Below, in pieces: positions 8,479-16,424 of a stretch of DNA of 64,000 nucleotides. Each line of letters begins with the position of its first letter. Position 1 is the stretch's first letter. The notes beneath the pieces are model-generated. The model searched no databases, was not told where the DNA came from, and worked only from the letters and a program-made list of their open reading frames with translations. The stretch is from JANPJV01 sp031425695 (GTDB taxonomy: Bacteria > Pseudomonadota > Gammaproteobacteria > Xanthomonadales > SZUA-5): NCBI GenBank assembly GCA_031425695.1, contig JANPJV010000314.1:1-64000 (forward strand), in the 5' to 3' direction. A program made the translations under genes and the position numbers.

Positions 8479-9540
8479 TCAGCTGTTCTGCGGCGGCGTC
8501 GCGGCCGGCTCGGCAGTGGGCTCGACGGTCGGCTCGGCAGGCGCGGTGGCATCGGCCGGGGCGGCATTCGCATCCGCCGGAGCAGCCGTGTCGACCGGGG
8601 CGGCGGGATCGGGCAGTGCGTCCGTGCCGACCGGGGTGACGGCCGGGACCGGCACTGCATCTGGAACGGCTGGCGGCGCGGCGGTGTCGGTTGCTGCCGG
8701 CACGGCGGCGGGCGCCGGCAGCGGCGCGGCGGGTGTCGCCTGCGCAAGCTTCTGCTCACCCAGCCAAGTATCGAATTGTGCCCGCGGGACCGCTTCGACG
8801 ACGATCGGCATGAAGCCGTGGTCCTTGCCGCAGAGCTCGGCGCATTGGCCGCGATACACACCCGGCTCGTTGATCTCGGTCCAGGCTTCGTTGATGAAGC
8901 CGGGAATTGCATCCTGCTTCCAGCCGAGCGCAGGAACCCACCAGGCGTGAATTACGTCATCCGCGGTGATCACGAAGCGGATCTTGGTGTTGGTCGGCAG
9001 CACCAGGCGCCGATCGACATCGAGCAGGTAGTTCTCGACCGTATGTGGGTCGATGCCGGAATTGAGCTGTCGAGCCTCGTTGGTCGCGGCAGTCAGCGAG
9101 CTGACGAAGTTGACGTCCTCCCCAAGGAATTCGTAGCGCCATTTCCACTGGTAGCCGGTGATCTTGACGGTGATCTCGGCGCCGCCGGTATCCGCCATCT
9201 TGACCAGCGTCCGCGTTGCCGGGAAGGCCATGGCGAGCAGGATCAGCACCGGGATCACCGTCCAGACGAGCTCGGCGGTGGTGTTGTGGCTCCAGTTCGC
9301 CGCGACAGCGCCCTTGGACTTGCGGAATTTCCAGGTCGAATAAAAGATCGCGCCGAACACGATGATGCCGATCACCACGCAGATCCACAGGATCAGCATG
9401 TGCAATTGGTAGGCGTCCTGACTGGTGGCAGTCACCCCTGGCGTCATATTGAGCTGCCACCGCTCCGGATTGGCGAACGCCGGGGTCGCCAAGAGCGCGG
9501 TCAAACCGCTGCTGAGCCAGTGCTTCCATCCACGCTTCAT
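8479..9540 (-). CDS. coxB: Cytochrome c oxidase subunit II
   Basis: A 353 aa CuA-containing subunit: signal/leader (about 1-24), two TM helices (about 46-67 and 90-110), then a periplasmic cupredoxin domain. CuA ligands are visible as His198 (VIHAWW), Cys233, Glu235, Cys237, His241 and Met244 in GQCAELCGKDHGFM. No fused cytochrome c domain follows. Instead the last 85 residues are an Ala/Pro low-complexity tail typical of some Xanthomonadales CoxB. It is the first gene of the operon, so its promoter should lie in 9541-9920. Confidence 0.95.
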   Translation of the reverse strand: MKRGWKHWLSSGLTALLATPAFANPERWQLNMTPGVTATSQDAYQLHMLILWICVVIGIIVFGAIFYSTWKFRKSKGAVAANWSHNTTAELVWTVIPVLILLAMAFPATRTLVKMADTGGAEITVKITGYQWKWRYEFLGEDVNFVSSLTAATNEARQLNSGIDPHTVENYLLDVDRRLVLPTNTKIRFVITADDVIHAWWVPALGWKQDAIPGFINEAWTEINEPGVYRGQCAELCGKDHGFMPIVVEAVPRAQFDTWLGEQKLAQATPAAPLPAPAAVPAATDTAAPPAVPDAVPVPAVTPVGTDALPDPAAPVDTAAPADANAAPADATAPAEPTVEPTAEPAATPPQNS

Positions 9541-9920
9541 GCCGTGTGTCCTTCTACAAAAGTTCTTGATGCTGGCCGGTCCGAGCGCTGACGCGCATCA
9601 ATGAGGATCCGGGTAATGAGCTTAAGCCGCCGGCCGCGCGCTCTCGCGCAAAGTCGACTGTGGGAGTAAAGCTCACTGCAGCACCAGATGTCGGCCGAGC
9701 CGGTGAGCTCTTGGACGGTTGCCTGGCTTGGCGCAGTGATAGGGCCCCCCGCTAACCGCTGAAGTCTAACTGCAGATGGGAGTCGGGTGCATCCTTGACG
9801 GTTGAAGGATCGCGAGGTCGCTCCCCTCTCCCGTGCCTCTGGGGAGAGGGGCAGGGGGAGAGGGCGGTTTTACTCGGCAGAAAGCGCCCTCTCCTGATCA
9901 GCCTTGAGATAAGTCTCACG
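9541..9920. other. Intergenic region upstream of the cox operon
   Basis: No gene is supported in these 380 bases. The region holds the presumed promoter of coxB (read leftward), the GGGAGAGGGG hairpin repeat at 9821-9864, and the candidate target-site sequence TCACG (9916-9920) just before the prophage. A good sigma-70 box could not be picked with confidence. Confidence 0.6.
9821..9864 (-). repeat. GGGAGAGGGG hairpin repeat, left copy
   Basis: CCCCTCTCCC (9823-9832) pairs perfectly with GGGAGAGGGG (9842-9851) across a 9-nt spacer, followed by a second GGGGGAGAGGG. A matching element in inverted orientation lies just beyond the right prophage end (52630-52671). This is an interspersed host repeat, likely a terminator-like hairpin. 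Confidence 0.75.
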
Positions 9921-9970
9921 TGGTATCGACATAAATGGGATTTGATGGTCGATTGTGGGACGTATCGAAC
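9921..9970 (+). repeat. Left end, putative transposase-binding repeats
   Basis: Three degenerate units follow each other: TATCGACATAAATGGGA (from 9924), GGTCGATTGTGGGA (from 9947) and GTATCGAACAAGGGA (from 9962), sharing TCGA and GGGA. The GACATAAATG core (9928-9937) is the exact reverse complement of the core found twice at the right end. Ends with repeated short motifs like these are usual for Tn552/Tn5053-type transposases. Confidence 0.55.
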
Positions 9971-10046
9971 AAGGGAAAAACGAAAAGAGTTCGTAAGGGC
10001 GGAAAAAATTAGGCCCGAACTTTTGCGCAAAAGCGAACCTGAACGG

Positions 10047-10067
10047 ATGCGCCGTCGGACGGCGCAT
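10047..10067. terminator. Palindrome at left end, twin of 52509-52529
   Basis: Arms ATGCGCCGTC and GACGGCGCAT face each other around a single G, and the same 21 bases recur once near the right end in the same orientation. It lies just downstream of the leftward methylase gene and probably ends its transcript, though no T-run follows. A nearby CTTTTGCGCAAAAG palindrome (10020-10033) adds symmetry to this end. Confidence 0.55.
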
Positions 10068-10095
10068 GATCGCACCGCCGACGGCCGGGCGTCGC

Positions 10096-10872
10096 TCAGC
10101 AGTTGATGCGGTAGATCAGCTCGCCGCTCGCCTTCTCGCGAGCCTTACCGACCTTCCCAACGGTGTACCGCAGGGCTGTCTCCACAACCGGGAAGCGGCG
10201 GAAGATACGGCGCATTTCGGGGTGGTCGTTGATGCTGAGCAAGGCCTTGCCCTGGAGCGTCGAGAACCGATCCGACAGAGCCTCGTACTCGTCGAGCCCG
10301 AAGGGCACGCCGTAGCCGGTGGTCTCCCAGTAGGGCGGGTCCAGGTAGAAGAGCGTGTGCGGCCGGTCGTAGCGACGAATGCAGTCACGCCAGGTCGAGG
10401 ACTCCAGGTAAACCGACGAGAGCCGCATGTGGACGAGGGAAAGCTCCTCCTCGATCCGCAGCATGCTGAAGGGCTGAGGCGACGTTGTGGCATAGCCGAA
10501 GGTGCGGCCCTCGACCTTGGCGCCGAAACAAAGACGCTGCAGGTAGTAGAACCGAGCCGCGCGTTGGATATCGGTCAGCGTTCGCGGGTCCTGGAGCTTT
10601 GCCCATTCGAACATCGTTCTGGAAACGAGAGCCCACCGGAACTGGCGAACGAACTCATCGAGGTGGTGCGCGACGCACCGGTAGAGGGTGATCAAGTCGT
10701 CGTTGATGTCGTTCAGGACTTCGACCTTGGCTGGCTCGGGACGGCAAAAAAACAACCCGGCGCCGCCAGCAAAGGCTTCGACGTAGCAGTGATGGGGTGG
10801 AAACAGCGGAAGGATGACTTTTGCGAGACGGCGCTTGCCGCCCGGCCACGGAATAAGGGGTTTCGGCTGCAC
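10096..10872 (-). CDS. D12-class (Dam-type) DNA N6-adenine methyltransferase
   Basis: A 258 aa enzyme with the order of the D12 class: PWPGGKRRLA at residues 9-18, motif I YVEAFAGGAGLFF (30-42) for S-adenosylmethionine, and catalytic motif IV DPPY at 178-181 in LFYLDPPYWETTGYG. It should methylate adenine in a short duplex site (GATC is common in the class), probably protecting phage DNA from host restriction. It has a GTG start. No restriction endonuclease is adjacent. It is the leftmost phage gene and has its own Mor-type promoter (11009-11054), so late expression is likely, like mom of Mu. Confidence 0.9.
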   Translation of the reverse strand: MQPKPLIPWPGGKRRLAKVILPLFPPHHCYVEAFAGGAGLFFCRPEPAKVEVLNDINDDLITLYRCVAHHLDEFVRQFRWALVSRTMFEWAKLQDPRTLTDIQRAARFYYLQRLCFGAKVEGRTFGYATTSPQPFSMLRIEEELSLVHMRLSSVYLESSTWRDCIRRYDRPHTLFYLDPPYWETTGYGVPFGLDEYEALSDRFSTLQGKALLSINDHPEMRRIFRRFPVVETALRYTVGKVGKAREKASGELIYRINC

Positions 10873-11008
10873 TCAGGATGATCCTCGGCTAGCCTGGACT
10901 CGCCCGTGCACGGGTGGGGAGCCCTGGCCTGGTTCACCGGATCAACGGTGGATTGGGGCTCGCGTCGTCGTTAGCGCGGCGGCGCGGGCGCTCCTCTTCT
11001 CTTGCGGG

Positions 11009-11054
11009 ATCATTGCTCGCCGGCTACGCGTCTGGCTTGTGACGCGCGTCAATC
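11009..11054 (-). promoter_or_regulatory. Putative Mor-dependent promoter of the methylase gene
   Basis: Read on the minus strand: TTGACGCGCGTCACAAG, containing TGAC-GCGC-GTCA, which overlaps the stop codon of mor. AATGAT (11014-11009) is a -10-like hexamer placed 40 nt after the box start, the same offset as the second blocks of the two rightward copies at 25131 and 37002. About 140 nt of leader without a gene separate it from the methylase start. Confidence 0.65.
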
Positions 11055-11399
11055 GAAGAGTGAGGGCTGATCCGGTGCTGCAAGTTGCTCCAGGCGCCGG
11101 ATGACGCGGTAGACGTGACCGTCGGAGAGCTTGTAGCGCCGCACCAGGTCGATGATCGAAACCCCGGCCCGATAGTCCGCGAACATTCGAAGGTCTCGCT
11201 CGGACGTCAGATTTTCCATTGCCTTGCGGATGTAAACCGTCTGGCCGGCGTATTGCTGCCAAACGTCGAACATGCAGGCCTCGGCAATGTCCTGAGCCTC
11301 GGCCTCGTCGATGCAGACACGGCGTTCCATGAGCGATGCGCGCAAAGCCGCGATCGCATCCTGGATCACCCCGCGACCGTCGACGAGGCGCTCGTTCAC
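11049..11399 (-). CDS. mor: Mor-type transcription activator
   Basis: A 116 aa protein of the Mor/C family, which activates middle/late transcription in Mu-like phages. The centre (DEAEAQDIAEACMFDVWQQYAGQTVYIRK) matches the Mor dimerisation region, and the C-terminal FADYRAGVSIIDLVRRYKLSDGHVYRVIRRLE is the helix-turn-helix. The GTG start overlaps the TGA of gemA; the frame is open upstream but this start is supported by coupling. Three cognate-looking promoters lie in the prophage. No separate C activator was found, so Mor may drive all late genes. Confidence 0.88.
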   Translation of the reverse strand: MNERLVDGRGVIQDAIAALRASLMERRVCIDEAEAQDIAEACMFDVWQQYAGQTVYIRKAMENLTSERDLRMFADYRAGVSIIDLVRRYKLSDGHVYRVIRRLEQLAAPDQPSLFD

Positions 11400-11899
11400 T
11401 TGGCCGCGCTCCGACGAGTCTTGCCTGGCAGACGATCCACCGCGTTGACCCGGATTTTCAGCCGCTTGCACCACTGGATCAGGTGCTCAGCGACCTTTTG
11501 GCGAATCTCGGCCGTGAGCATTTCCGGGGCGCCCTCCCCGACTTGCTCGGGGTTCGACTTGCCCCAGTGGCGAATCCAAGCGCGCAGCGCCGACGGGGAA
11601 CGGTCCTGGATTGCGCCGTGGCGCGCCAGGGAGCCCCACAGGGCGTAGATCAGCCGGACCTGCGGCGGTGCCTTGTCAGCGGCGGCGGGGCGCGCCTGCT
11701 GCTTGGGCTTGGGGCGCCAGCCCTTGGCCATCAGGTGCGCGAGGACCTGGCTGCGCTCGTGCGCATCCAGGTCCTTCGAGCTGCGTTTGCGGGTGACCGT
11801 AAACAGCATGTCCCGGTAGGTATCGTCGTCGAGGCCCAGATCCTTCTTGGCGATGTGGATCTGGGAGAGATCGGATTTGCGCAGGTTCGCGGCGGTCAT
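11396..11899 (-). CDS. gemA: Mu GemA-like protein (Gp16, DUF1018)
   Basis: A 167 aa protein beginning MTAANLRKSDLSQIHIAKKDLGLDDDTYRDML, the hallmark of the phage GemA/DUF1018 family, followed by LAHLMAKGWRPKPK, then a C-terminal part with LIYALWGSLARHG and a WGKSNPEQV region. In Mu, GemA alters host gene expression and supercoiling; the mechanism is unclear. It sits just before mor, as in many Mu-like phages, and is linked by a 4-nt ATGA-type overlap to the preceding 85 aa gene. Confidence 0.85.
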   Translation of the reverse strand: MTAANLRKSDLSQIHIAKKDLGLDDDTYRDMLFTVTRKRSSKDLDAHERSQVLAHLMAKGWRPKPKQQARPAAADKAPPQVRLIYALWGSLARHGAIQDRSPSALRAWIRHWGKSNPEQVGEGAPEMLTAEIRQKVAEHLIQWCKRLKIRVNAVDRLPGKTRRSAAK

Positions 11900-12153
11900 G
11901 GCAGCGGGTCGCTCATGCGCAGCACCCGCACGCCACCGGCAGTGTCCGGCGACATCACCAGCGCGATGGTCAAGTGGGCGTCGGCGCCGACGAACCACTC
12001 GTCCGGATCCCGTGCGGAAAGCGTGTTGCGAAGCGTCTCGACGGTTCCGAGAGACTTCCGCCCGTCCACGCCGAACAGCTCGATCTGATCCTCCGGCTTC
12101 AATGCCGGATGACCGAGCAGGGCGAGCATTTCGCGGTTGCGAAGCGGGCTCAT
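11896..12153 (-). CDS. 85 aa phage protein, unknown
   Basis: Begins MSPLRNREMLALLGHPALKPEDQIELFG and ends with GGVRVLRMSDPLP. No domain is recognised and there is no TM helix. The gene overlaps neighbours by 4 nt at both ends, so it belongs to the early operon. Confidence 0.65.
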   Translation of the reverse strand: MSPLRNREMLALLGHPALKPEDQIELFGVDGRKSLGTVETLRNTLSARDPDEWFVGADAHLTIALVMSPDTAGGVRVLRMSDPLP

Positions 12154-12662
12154 GGCTCGACGTTCCCGAGAAGCGCCACCAGGAGCGAGTCGAGCTCGCT
12201 GTCTTGCGGCCTGCAGAAGGATTCGTTGCTGCCGTCAATGCGTTCGACTTTGAGGCGCTTGAGGGCCGCGTCGTCGAGCTGGGCAAGCGCCGCCTTGATG
12301 GCGGTCTCGCTGACCTGCACAAAGCTGGCGTGATTCTCCGGATAGAGGCGCCGGATCAGCGCGATGGTCTTTTCCTCGTTGGCAATCTCGAGCCGGTCAC
12401 GGCTCTTCTTGAAGCCGACCTTGACGCCCGAAATCACAAGCGATTTCGGATCCTCGAACAGCTCGGGCGCCGCGGTGACCAGCTCGTGCGTTGCCAGATG
12501 CGCGGCAGCAACACGAGCCATCAAGCGCCGGATGCCGGCGACGTGGCGCTTCTTGACCTGGTCGACCTGCTTTTGCAGCACGGCGACCTTGGCCGCGAGC
12601 CGCTCGCGCTCGCCGGAAAGCTTGGTACAGGAACGTTCGATCTTCTGCAGTTTGTTGCTCAT
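12150..12662 (-). CDS. Coiled-coil early protein, possibly Gam-like
   Basis: A 170 aa protein. Residues 1-40 form a coiled coil (LQKIERSCTKLSGERERLAAKV) and the C-terminal half contains ISGVKVGFKKSRDRLEIANEEKTIALIRR and VSETAIKAALAQLDD. The pattern coiled coil, then a short strand 'G.v.f..', then an 'I.k.al' helix loosely recalls Mu Gam host-nuclease inhibitors, which protect linear DNA ends, but similarity is too weak to claim. It is part of the leftward early operon. Confidence 0.7.
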   Translation of the reverse strand: MSNKLQKIERSCTKLSGERERLAAKVAVLQKQVDQVKKRHVAGIRRLMARVAAAHLATHELVTAAPELFEDPKSLVISGVKVGFKKSRDRLEIANEEKTIALIRRLYPENHASFVQVSETAIKAALAQLDDAALKRLKVERIDGSNESFCRPQDSELDSLLVALLGNVEP

Positions 12663-13030
12663 GCTGGTGGCTCCAGTCGGATGCGGAGTTGCCCAGCCAG
12701 GTCGGGGAGTGAAACCTTGCGCATCGCGGCGACCTGCTTCAGCCCGGTCATGCCGCGTCGGTAGAGGAACATGCAGGTGGCCGAGAGCTCGCCCTCGTCG
12801 GCCGCCATGAAGTAGCCATGCTCCGGTGTCGCACAAACGTGGTGCCCGCGGAGACGCAGATCGACAACCAGGTGCCGCAGCTGGCGATCGTTGACCAGGT
12901 CCTTTTCCGCCATGCGGTTGACCGCTTCCGCAAGCGCCCGGGCGGGCATACCTCGCGGGGCGCCGACGTGCAGCGACAGCACGGCCAGGAGGACCTGGTG
13001 CTCCTGGGTGAGTGGCGGTAGTTCCGTCAT
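12659..13030 (-). CDS. 123 aa early phage protein, winged-helix-like
   Basis: Starts MTELPPLTQEHQVLLAVLSLHVG. The segment RALAEAVNRMAEKDLVNDRQLRHLVVDLRLRGHHVC has the feel of a winged helix (helix-turn-helix followed by a strand pair with HGYFMA), as in small phage replication or regulatory proteins. The C-terminal part SATCMFLYRRGMTGLKQVA is basic. The function is unknown. Start and stop overlap the neighbours by 4 nt. Confidence 0.68.
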   Translation of the reverse strand: MTELPPLTQEHQVLLAVLSLHVGAPRGMPARALAEAVNRMAEKDLVNDRQLRHLVVDLRLRGHHVCATPEHGYFMAADEGELSATCMFLYRRGMTGLKQVAAMRKVSLPDLAGQLRIRLEPPA

Positions 13031-13593
13031 AGCCCGAATTCCTCTTTGAGCTTCGCGCGTTTCACCCTGTAGGTCTCTTCGTCGATGACCTTCAGGCGTA
13101 GATCGTTGGTCAAGTCGGCTTGCCGCTCCTGGAACTTCGCGCGCAGCGCAGCGGCCGCATTGCGGTCGCCGGTGCGCATGGCGGTTTCCATTTCGCGCTC
13201 TGCTTTCGCCGTCCCCTGCGAGGCCTGCGCAGCGACGATCTCGAGGAGGTAGCCGTGGGACTTGAGCGGCATGGCCAGCTTGCCGGCATCCCGCAACTCG
13301 CACATCGACTGCAGCGCGTTAATCCACAAGACCGTCGGCGCCGCGTACTCCTCGCCGCGGCGCAGAACGAACTGGCCAGAGATCTGCGGGACGATCGCTG
13401 ACAACAGGCGCTCGGCACGGTCATTCGAGAGCGCGCGCTTCGCGGGGCGGAACATGCCGATGTAGTGGGCCATGAGCCGGCCCAGCTCACCCGAGAGCGA
13501 TAGCGCCTGGTAGAGGGCGCCGCGTCCCGCTGCAAGCTCGATCGCGGCGGCGAGTTCGAACTGGCTCTGGCAGTTTGGGCAGGCGAGCTTCAT
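13027..13593 (-). CDS. 188 aa early phage protein with N-terminal CxxC
   Basis: Starts MKLACPNCQSQFELAAAIE, a half zinc-ribbon motif (CPNC), and continues with an all-alpha region. The middle (FRPAKRALSNDRAERLLSAIVPQI) is basic, and the end (LTNDLRLKVIDEETYRVKRAKLKEEFGL) is a charged helix. Proteins of this kind sit in early operons of Mu-like phages with no known function. The ATG overlaps the stop of the Gp37/Gp68-like gene. Confidence 0.7.
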   Translation of the reverse strand: MKLACPNCQSQFELAAAIELAAGRGALYQALSLSGELGRLMAHYIGMFRPAKRALSNDRAERLLSAIVPQISGQFVLRRGEEYAAPTVLWINALQSMCELRDAGKLAMPLKSHGYLLEIVAAQASQGTAKAEREMETAMRTGDRNAAAALRAKFQERQADLTNDLRLKVIDEETYRVKRAKLKEEFGL

Positions 13594-14453
13594 GCGGGCA
13601 GCTCGTCCCACGTGCGGCCATCGAGCAAGCGGCCAGTGGCCTTCTTGCTCTCGCCGCCCCATTGCTTGAAGAAGAACGGGACACGGAACCCAATGCACTG
13701 CTCGCGCAGGGAGCGAACCCACTCTGGATGCATCGGGCGCGCGCCGCGACCGCTTTCACCGCCGCAGATAACCCAGTCGACGCCGAGCGTCATACCCATC
13801 ACGGCTGCGGCCTGATCACGGTTCAGCGCTGCGGGAGAACTCATGGCCTCCCGGATCGCGTCCCGAACCAGTAGCTTGCATCCGCAGGCACAAAAGCGAT
13901 TGAGTTCGATAGCCCCAAGCATCGGCTCGATCGACACAAACCTGCGCGCGGCCTTGGTTCGAAACAGCCAGGGCACGCGCTCGTCATAAGTGCCCTGATC
14001 TTCGGCACTGACTCCCAGGTGCACGTTCGGCAACGGCCAATCGCGGCCCGCTGCGAAGGCGCTGTTGACGTAGTCGTGCATTCGCTTGGCGCGCTTGGTC
14101 AGCACCTGAAACGTGTGCTGCGACGCCGCGGCCATCGTCGCGAAAACCTCGCTGATCCACTCGTCCGGCACCGCCTCATGGAACAGGTCGCCGTGCGCGC
14201 AGACGAAGATCCGCCGCGGCCTCGCCCAGCGCAGCGGCTGAACCATCCACGCCTCATTGCGCCGTACCAGGCCATTCCAAACCGGGCCGGCTTTGGATGC
14301 AACCGTTAGGCCGGCGCGCGACGGGTGGTTGCGCATGCGAGTGCCTGCCAGCTTCATCGCATAACAGTGCTTGCAGCCGGCGCTGATGACGCTGCAACCG
14401 GTGATCGGGTTCCAGGTGGCATCGGTCCATTCGATTGATGAGTGCTCAGCCAC
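13590..14453 (-). CDS. Phage Gp37/Gp68 family protein (DUF5131)
   Basis: A 287 aa protein with SSIEWTDATWNPITGCSVISAGCKHCYA near the N-terminus: the cysteines resemble those of radical-SAM-like Gp37/Gp68 proteins found in many phages and some bacteria. Further family marks are FVCAHGDLFHEAVPDEW, FQVLTKRAKRM, PNVHLGVSAEDQ, CGGESGRGARP and the C-terminal FKQWGG. The biochemical function is not established. The start is a GTG with GGAGGG just upstream; the open frame further upstream overlaps another gene and is rejected. Confidence 0.85.
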   Translation of the reverse strand: MAEHSSIEWTDATWNPITGCSVISAGCKHCYAMKLAGTRMRNHPSRAGLTVASKAGPVWNGLVRRNEAWMVQPLRWARPRRIFVCAHGDLFHEAVPDEWISEVFATMAAASQHTFQVLTKRAKRMHDYVNSAFAAGRDWPLPNVHLGVSAEDQGTYDERVPWLFRTKAARRFVSIEPMLGAIELNRFCACGCKLLVRDAIREAMSSPAALNRDQAAAVMGMTLGVDWVICGGESGRGARPMHPEWVRSLREQCIGFRVPFFFKQWGGESKKATGRLLDGRTWDELPA

Positions 14454-14643
14454 GAGCCCTCCCTTCCAACTTTTCCTTTGCGTCGACCAACGCGATGTCG
14501 AGCAGCTGCGGAAGCCGCTGCTCTTCTGTCCGCGCCCAAGGTTTCGTAATCCACTGTTCCGGCAGAGCGGTCTGGCTGGCTTTGGAAACCGCCTTGCCGT
14601 TGACCAAGACTTCAACCGTTACCCGAACCTGCAGAAGACTCAT
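14446..14643 (-). CDS. 65 aa early phage protein, unknown
   Basis: Starts MSLLQVRVTVEVLVNGKAVSKAS, a short beta-rich opening, and ends with a helix LPQLLDIALVDAKEKLEGRARG. It overlaps the Gp37/Gp68-like gene by 8 nt. No homology is recognised. Confidence 0.6.
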   Translation of the reverse strand: MSLLQVRVTVEVLVNGKAVSKASQTALPEQWITKPWARTEEQRLPQLLDIALVDAKEKLEGRARG

Positions 14644-14987
14644 GACGGGTTCTCCAGCTTCGCGCGGTCGATGGAACCGATCAGCCCGAGCGCTTCGCTG
14701 TAGGCCGCGTCACGGTTGCGCGCGCCCTCTTTGTCGCGTGCGTACTGGCGGTCGTTGCGGTATTCGGTGCGCTGGGACGGGCCGAGTTCCACGACCTTTT
14801 CCGCCTCGTCCCTGAGCGTCTTCAGCACCCAGTCGATGGCCGATTGCTCGGAGCCGCGCCCGCTCTTGCGAGCGCCACGGTACATGCCCTGCACCCGTCC
14901 CCGAAGGTGCGGTCGCAGCTCGATCAGGCGCCGGAGCGCCGGAGGGATCGGCGCCAGCGGCGTGGCAGTGGATGCGGTAGCGGTCAT
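14640..14987 (-). CDS. 115 aa early phage protein, unknown
   Basis: Starts MTATASTATPLAPIPPALRRLIELRPHLRG; the Pro/Ala-rich first 16 residues precede a basic helical protein (VQGMYRGARKSGRGSEQSAIDWVLKTLRDEAEKV). The frame is open upstream into the ATPase gene but this ATG is 4 nt from the ATPase stop and fits the compact operon. The function is unknown; it may bind DNA, judged only by charge. Confidence 0.65.
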   Translation of the reverse strand: MTATASTATPLAPIPPALRRLIELRPHLRGRVQGMYRGARKSGRGSEQSAIDWVLKTLRDEAEKVVELGPSQRTEYRNDRQYARDKEGARNRDAAYSEALGLIGSIDRAKLENPS

Positions 14988-14991
14988 GGCG

Positions 14992-16218
14992 TCAGACCTC
15001 CCGCACCAGCTGCGCGCTGATCTTGTCGAAACCAAGCTCGACGGCCTGGTTCAATGCCCGCACGAGCGCGTTGTTGACGTTCAGCGGGTAGCTGTGGTCC
15101 TCCGGGATGTTGCTGCCCTGCCGCGACAACAACAGGCGCTGCCGAAGGGCCTGCAGTGCATCCTTCTCGAAAAGCTTCTCGATGGCGTCTTTCCCGAGCA
15201 CGCGAACGAGCTTGTGCTCGACGTAGCCGGCCAGGTCATCACCGAGTGGTCGAAGCGTCGCCACTTCGCAGCGCCGGATGAACTCGCGGATCTTCGAGTT
15301 CTTGCGCTCGTCCAGGATCAACTTCAGCTCGGGCTGGCCGATCAGGATGATGCCGAGCAGCTTGCGGAAGCCGTCCTCCAGCTCCCAGAAGCGCTTGAGG
15401 TAGCGGAGCATGTCCATCGACAGGTCGTGCGCTTCTTCGATCAGCAGCACGTGCGTATTGCCTGCGGCTGCGCTCTCCGCCAGCACACGCTCGACCTGCC
15501 GTGCCAAGCCCTCAAGATCAGATTTCGGGGTTTCCGAGCTGACGTCTGCGAGGACCGCCTGGCAGACGTGATTGGCGGTCAGCTTCCGCTTGTCCGTGCA
15601 CTTCACCTTGATGACGGTGATTCGCTCTTCGCTGCGCGCCAGGCGCTCGATCAGGTTGCGTTTCAGTGTCGACTTTCCGGCGCCGCTCTCGCCGATCACC
15701 GCGAGCAGCCCGTTGTGTTTGGCCGCGTAGTACATCGCCTCGCCCACGAAGCGCATGTCGCGGCTGATGAAGACGTCCCGGCCGCAGGTGATGTCGTTGT
15801 TGCCGAACGGGTTCTGGTGCAGGTTGAAATGACGGCGAGCGGCCTCTGAAAGCATTTCGGACTCCGGGACGGTTTGGCTGAAGGTTGGTGCAGCTTTCTC
15901 GCGGCTCGCCGGCCGGCTTTCTTCCGGGGGACGGGAGTCCGAGGTGGCGACCTCGGGCTCCCAGAGTCCATCGACGCTCTGCCCGGTTGCGGCGACGGCA
16001 CGCTCGATTCTTTTTCTGATCTCCTCCGTGTCGTAGCCGACTGGCCAGATGCCGTGGTTGCACAGGTAGTGCAGCGTGGTGCGGCTGATCCGATTGCCGA
16101 GCCGGCCGTGTTTGATATCGGCCAGCTCGGCCGCGAGATGGGCTGTCGAGATCCGGCCGCGCCGCATGGCGCTCTTGAGCCCGATGGCCGGGTTCATGGC
16201 GTGGTCGGGGTTTCTCAT
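14992..16218 (-). CDS. Transposition AAA+ ATPase (MuB/ExeA/TniB-like)
   Basis: A 408 aa ATPase working with the DDE transposase, likely for target choice and transposase activation. The N-terminal 90 residues hold a small DNA-binding region (TLHYLCNHGIWPVGY). The AAA+ core follows with NPFG (136-139), Walker A GESGAGKS (176-183), Walker B VLLIEEAH (257-264) and sensor GIILIGQPEL. This is the ExeA-like 'TnpB' type seen in BcepMu, related to TniB, rather than classical MuB. It overlaps the preceding 69 aa gene by 4 nt. Confidence 0.88.
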   Translation of the reverse strand: MRNPDHAMNPAIGLKSAMRRGRISTAHLAAELADIKHGRLGNRISRTTLHYLCNHGIWPVGYDTEEIRKRIERAVAATGQSVDGLWEPEVATSDSRPPEESRPASREKAAPTFSQTVPESEMLSEAARRHFNLHQNPFGNNDITCGRDVFISRDMRFVGEAMYYAAKHNGLLAVIGESGAGKSTLKRNLIERLARSEERITVIKVKCTDKRKLTANHVCQAVLADVSSETPKSDLEGLARQVERVLAESAAAGNTHVLLIEEAHDLSMDMLRYLKRFWELEDGFRKLLGIILIGQPELKLILDERKNSKIREFIRRCEVATLRPLGDDLAGYVEHKLVRVLGKDAIEKLFEKDALQALRQRLLLSRQGSNIPEDHSYPLNVNNALVRALNQAVELGFDKISAQLVREV

Positions 16219-16424
16219 GGGACGGCCTCGAAGCAGGTAAACGCCTTCGTTCCGCGGATACGGCCATCATTGGCGAGCGCGAGCAGCGCGTTGCTGACAG
16301 TCGCCGGGTAAGGACCGGCCGTCTGCACGAACGCCTGGAACACTTCCGCGTCGGTCGCTTGCTTGCCCGGCCGGTTTGCAATGAACGCGTGAATTCGAGA
16401 CTTGAGCGGCGCCTTCTTGGTCAT
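16215..16424 (-). CDS. 69 aa winged-helix-like early protein
   Basis: MTKKAPLKSRIHAFIANRPGKQATDAEVFQAF, then ATVSNALLALANDGRIRGTKAFTCFEAVP: a probable compact winged helix. The start ATGACC overlaps the upstream stop. It lies directly before the ATPase gene and may be a DNA-binding accessory factor; no family name is known to me. Confidence 0.65.
   Translation of the reverse strand: MTKKAPLKSRIHAFIANRPGKQATDAEVFQAFVQTAGPYPATVSNALLALANDGRIRGTKAFTCFEAVP

Noticed and set aside
9900..10100. tRNA-type attachment site with tyrosine integrase
   Set aside because: No tRNA remnant at either end and no integrase gene in the prophage; the DDE transposase explains integration.
10096..11899. Restriction-modification system around the methylase
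   Set aside because: No endonuclease-like gene is adjacent; neighbours are Mor and GemA. An orphan methylase fits better.
12150..12662. Firm assignment as Mu Gam nuclease inhibitor
   Set aside because: Only a loose pattern resemblance; kept as a tentative remark, not as a gene name.
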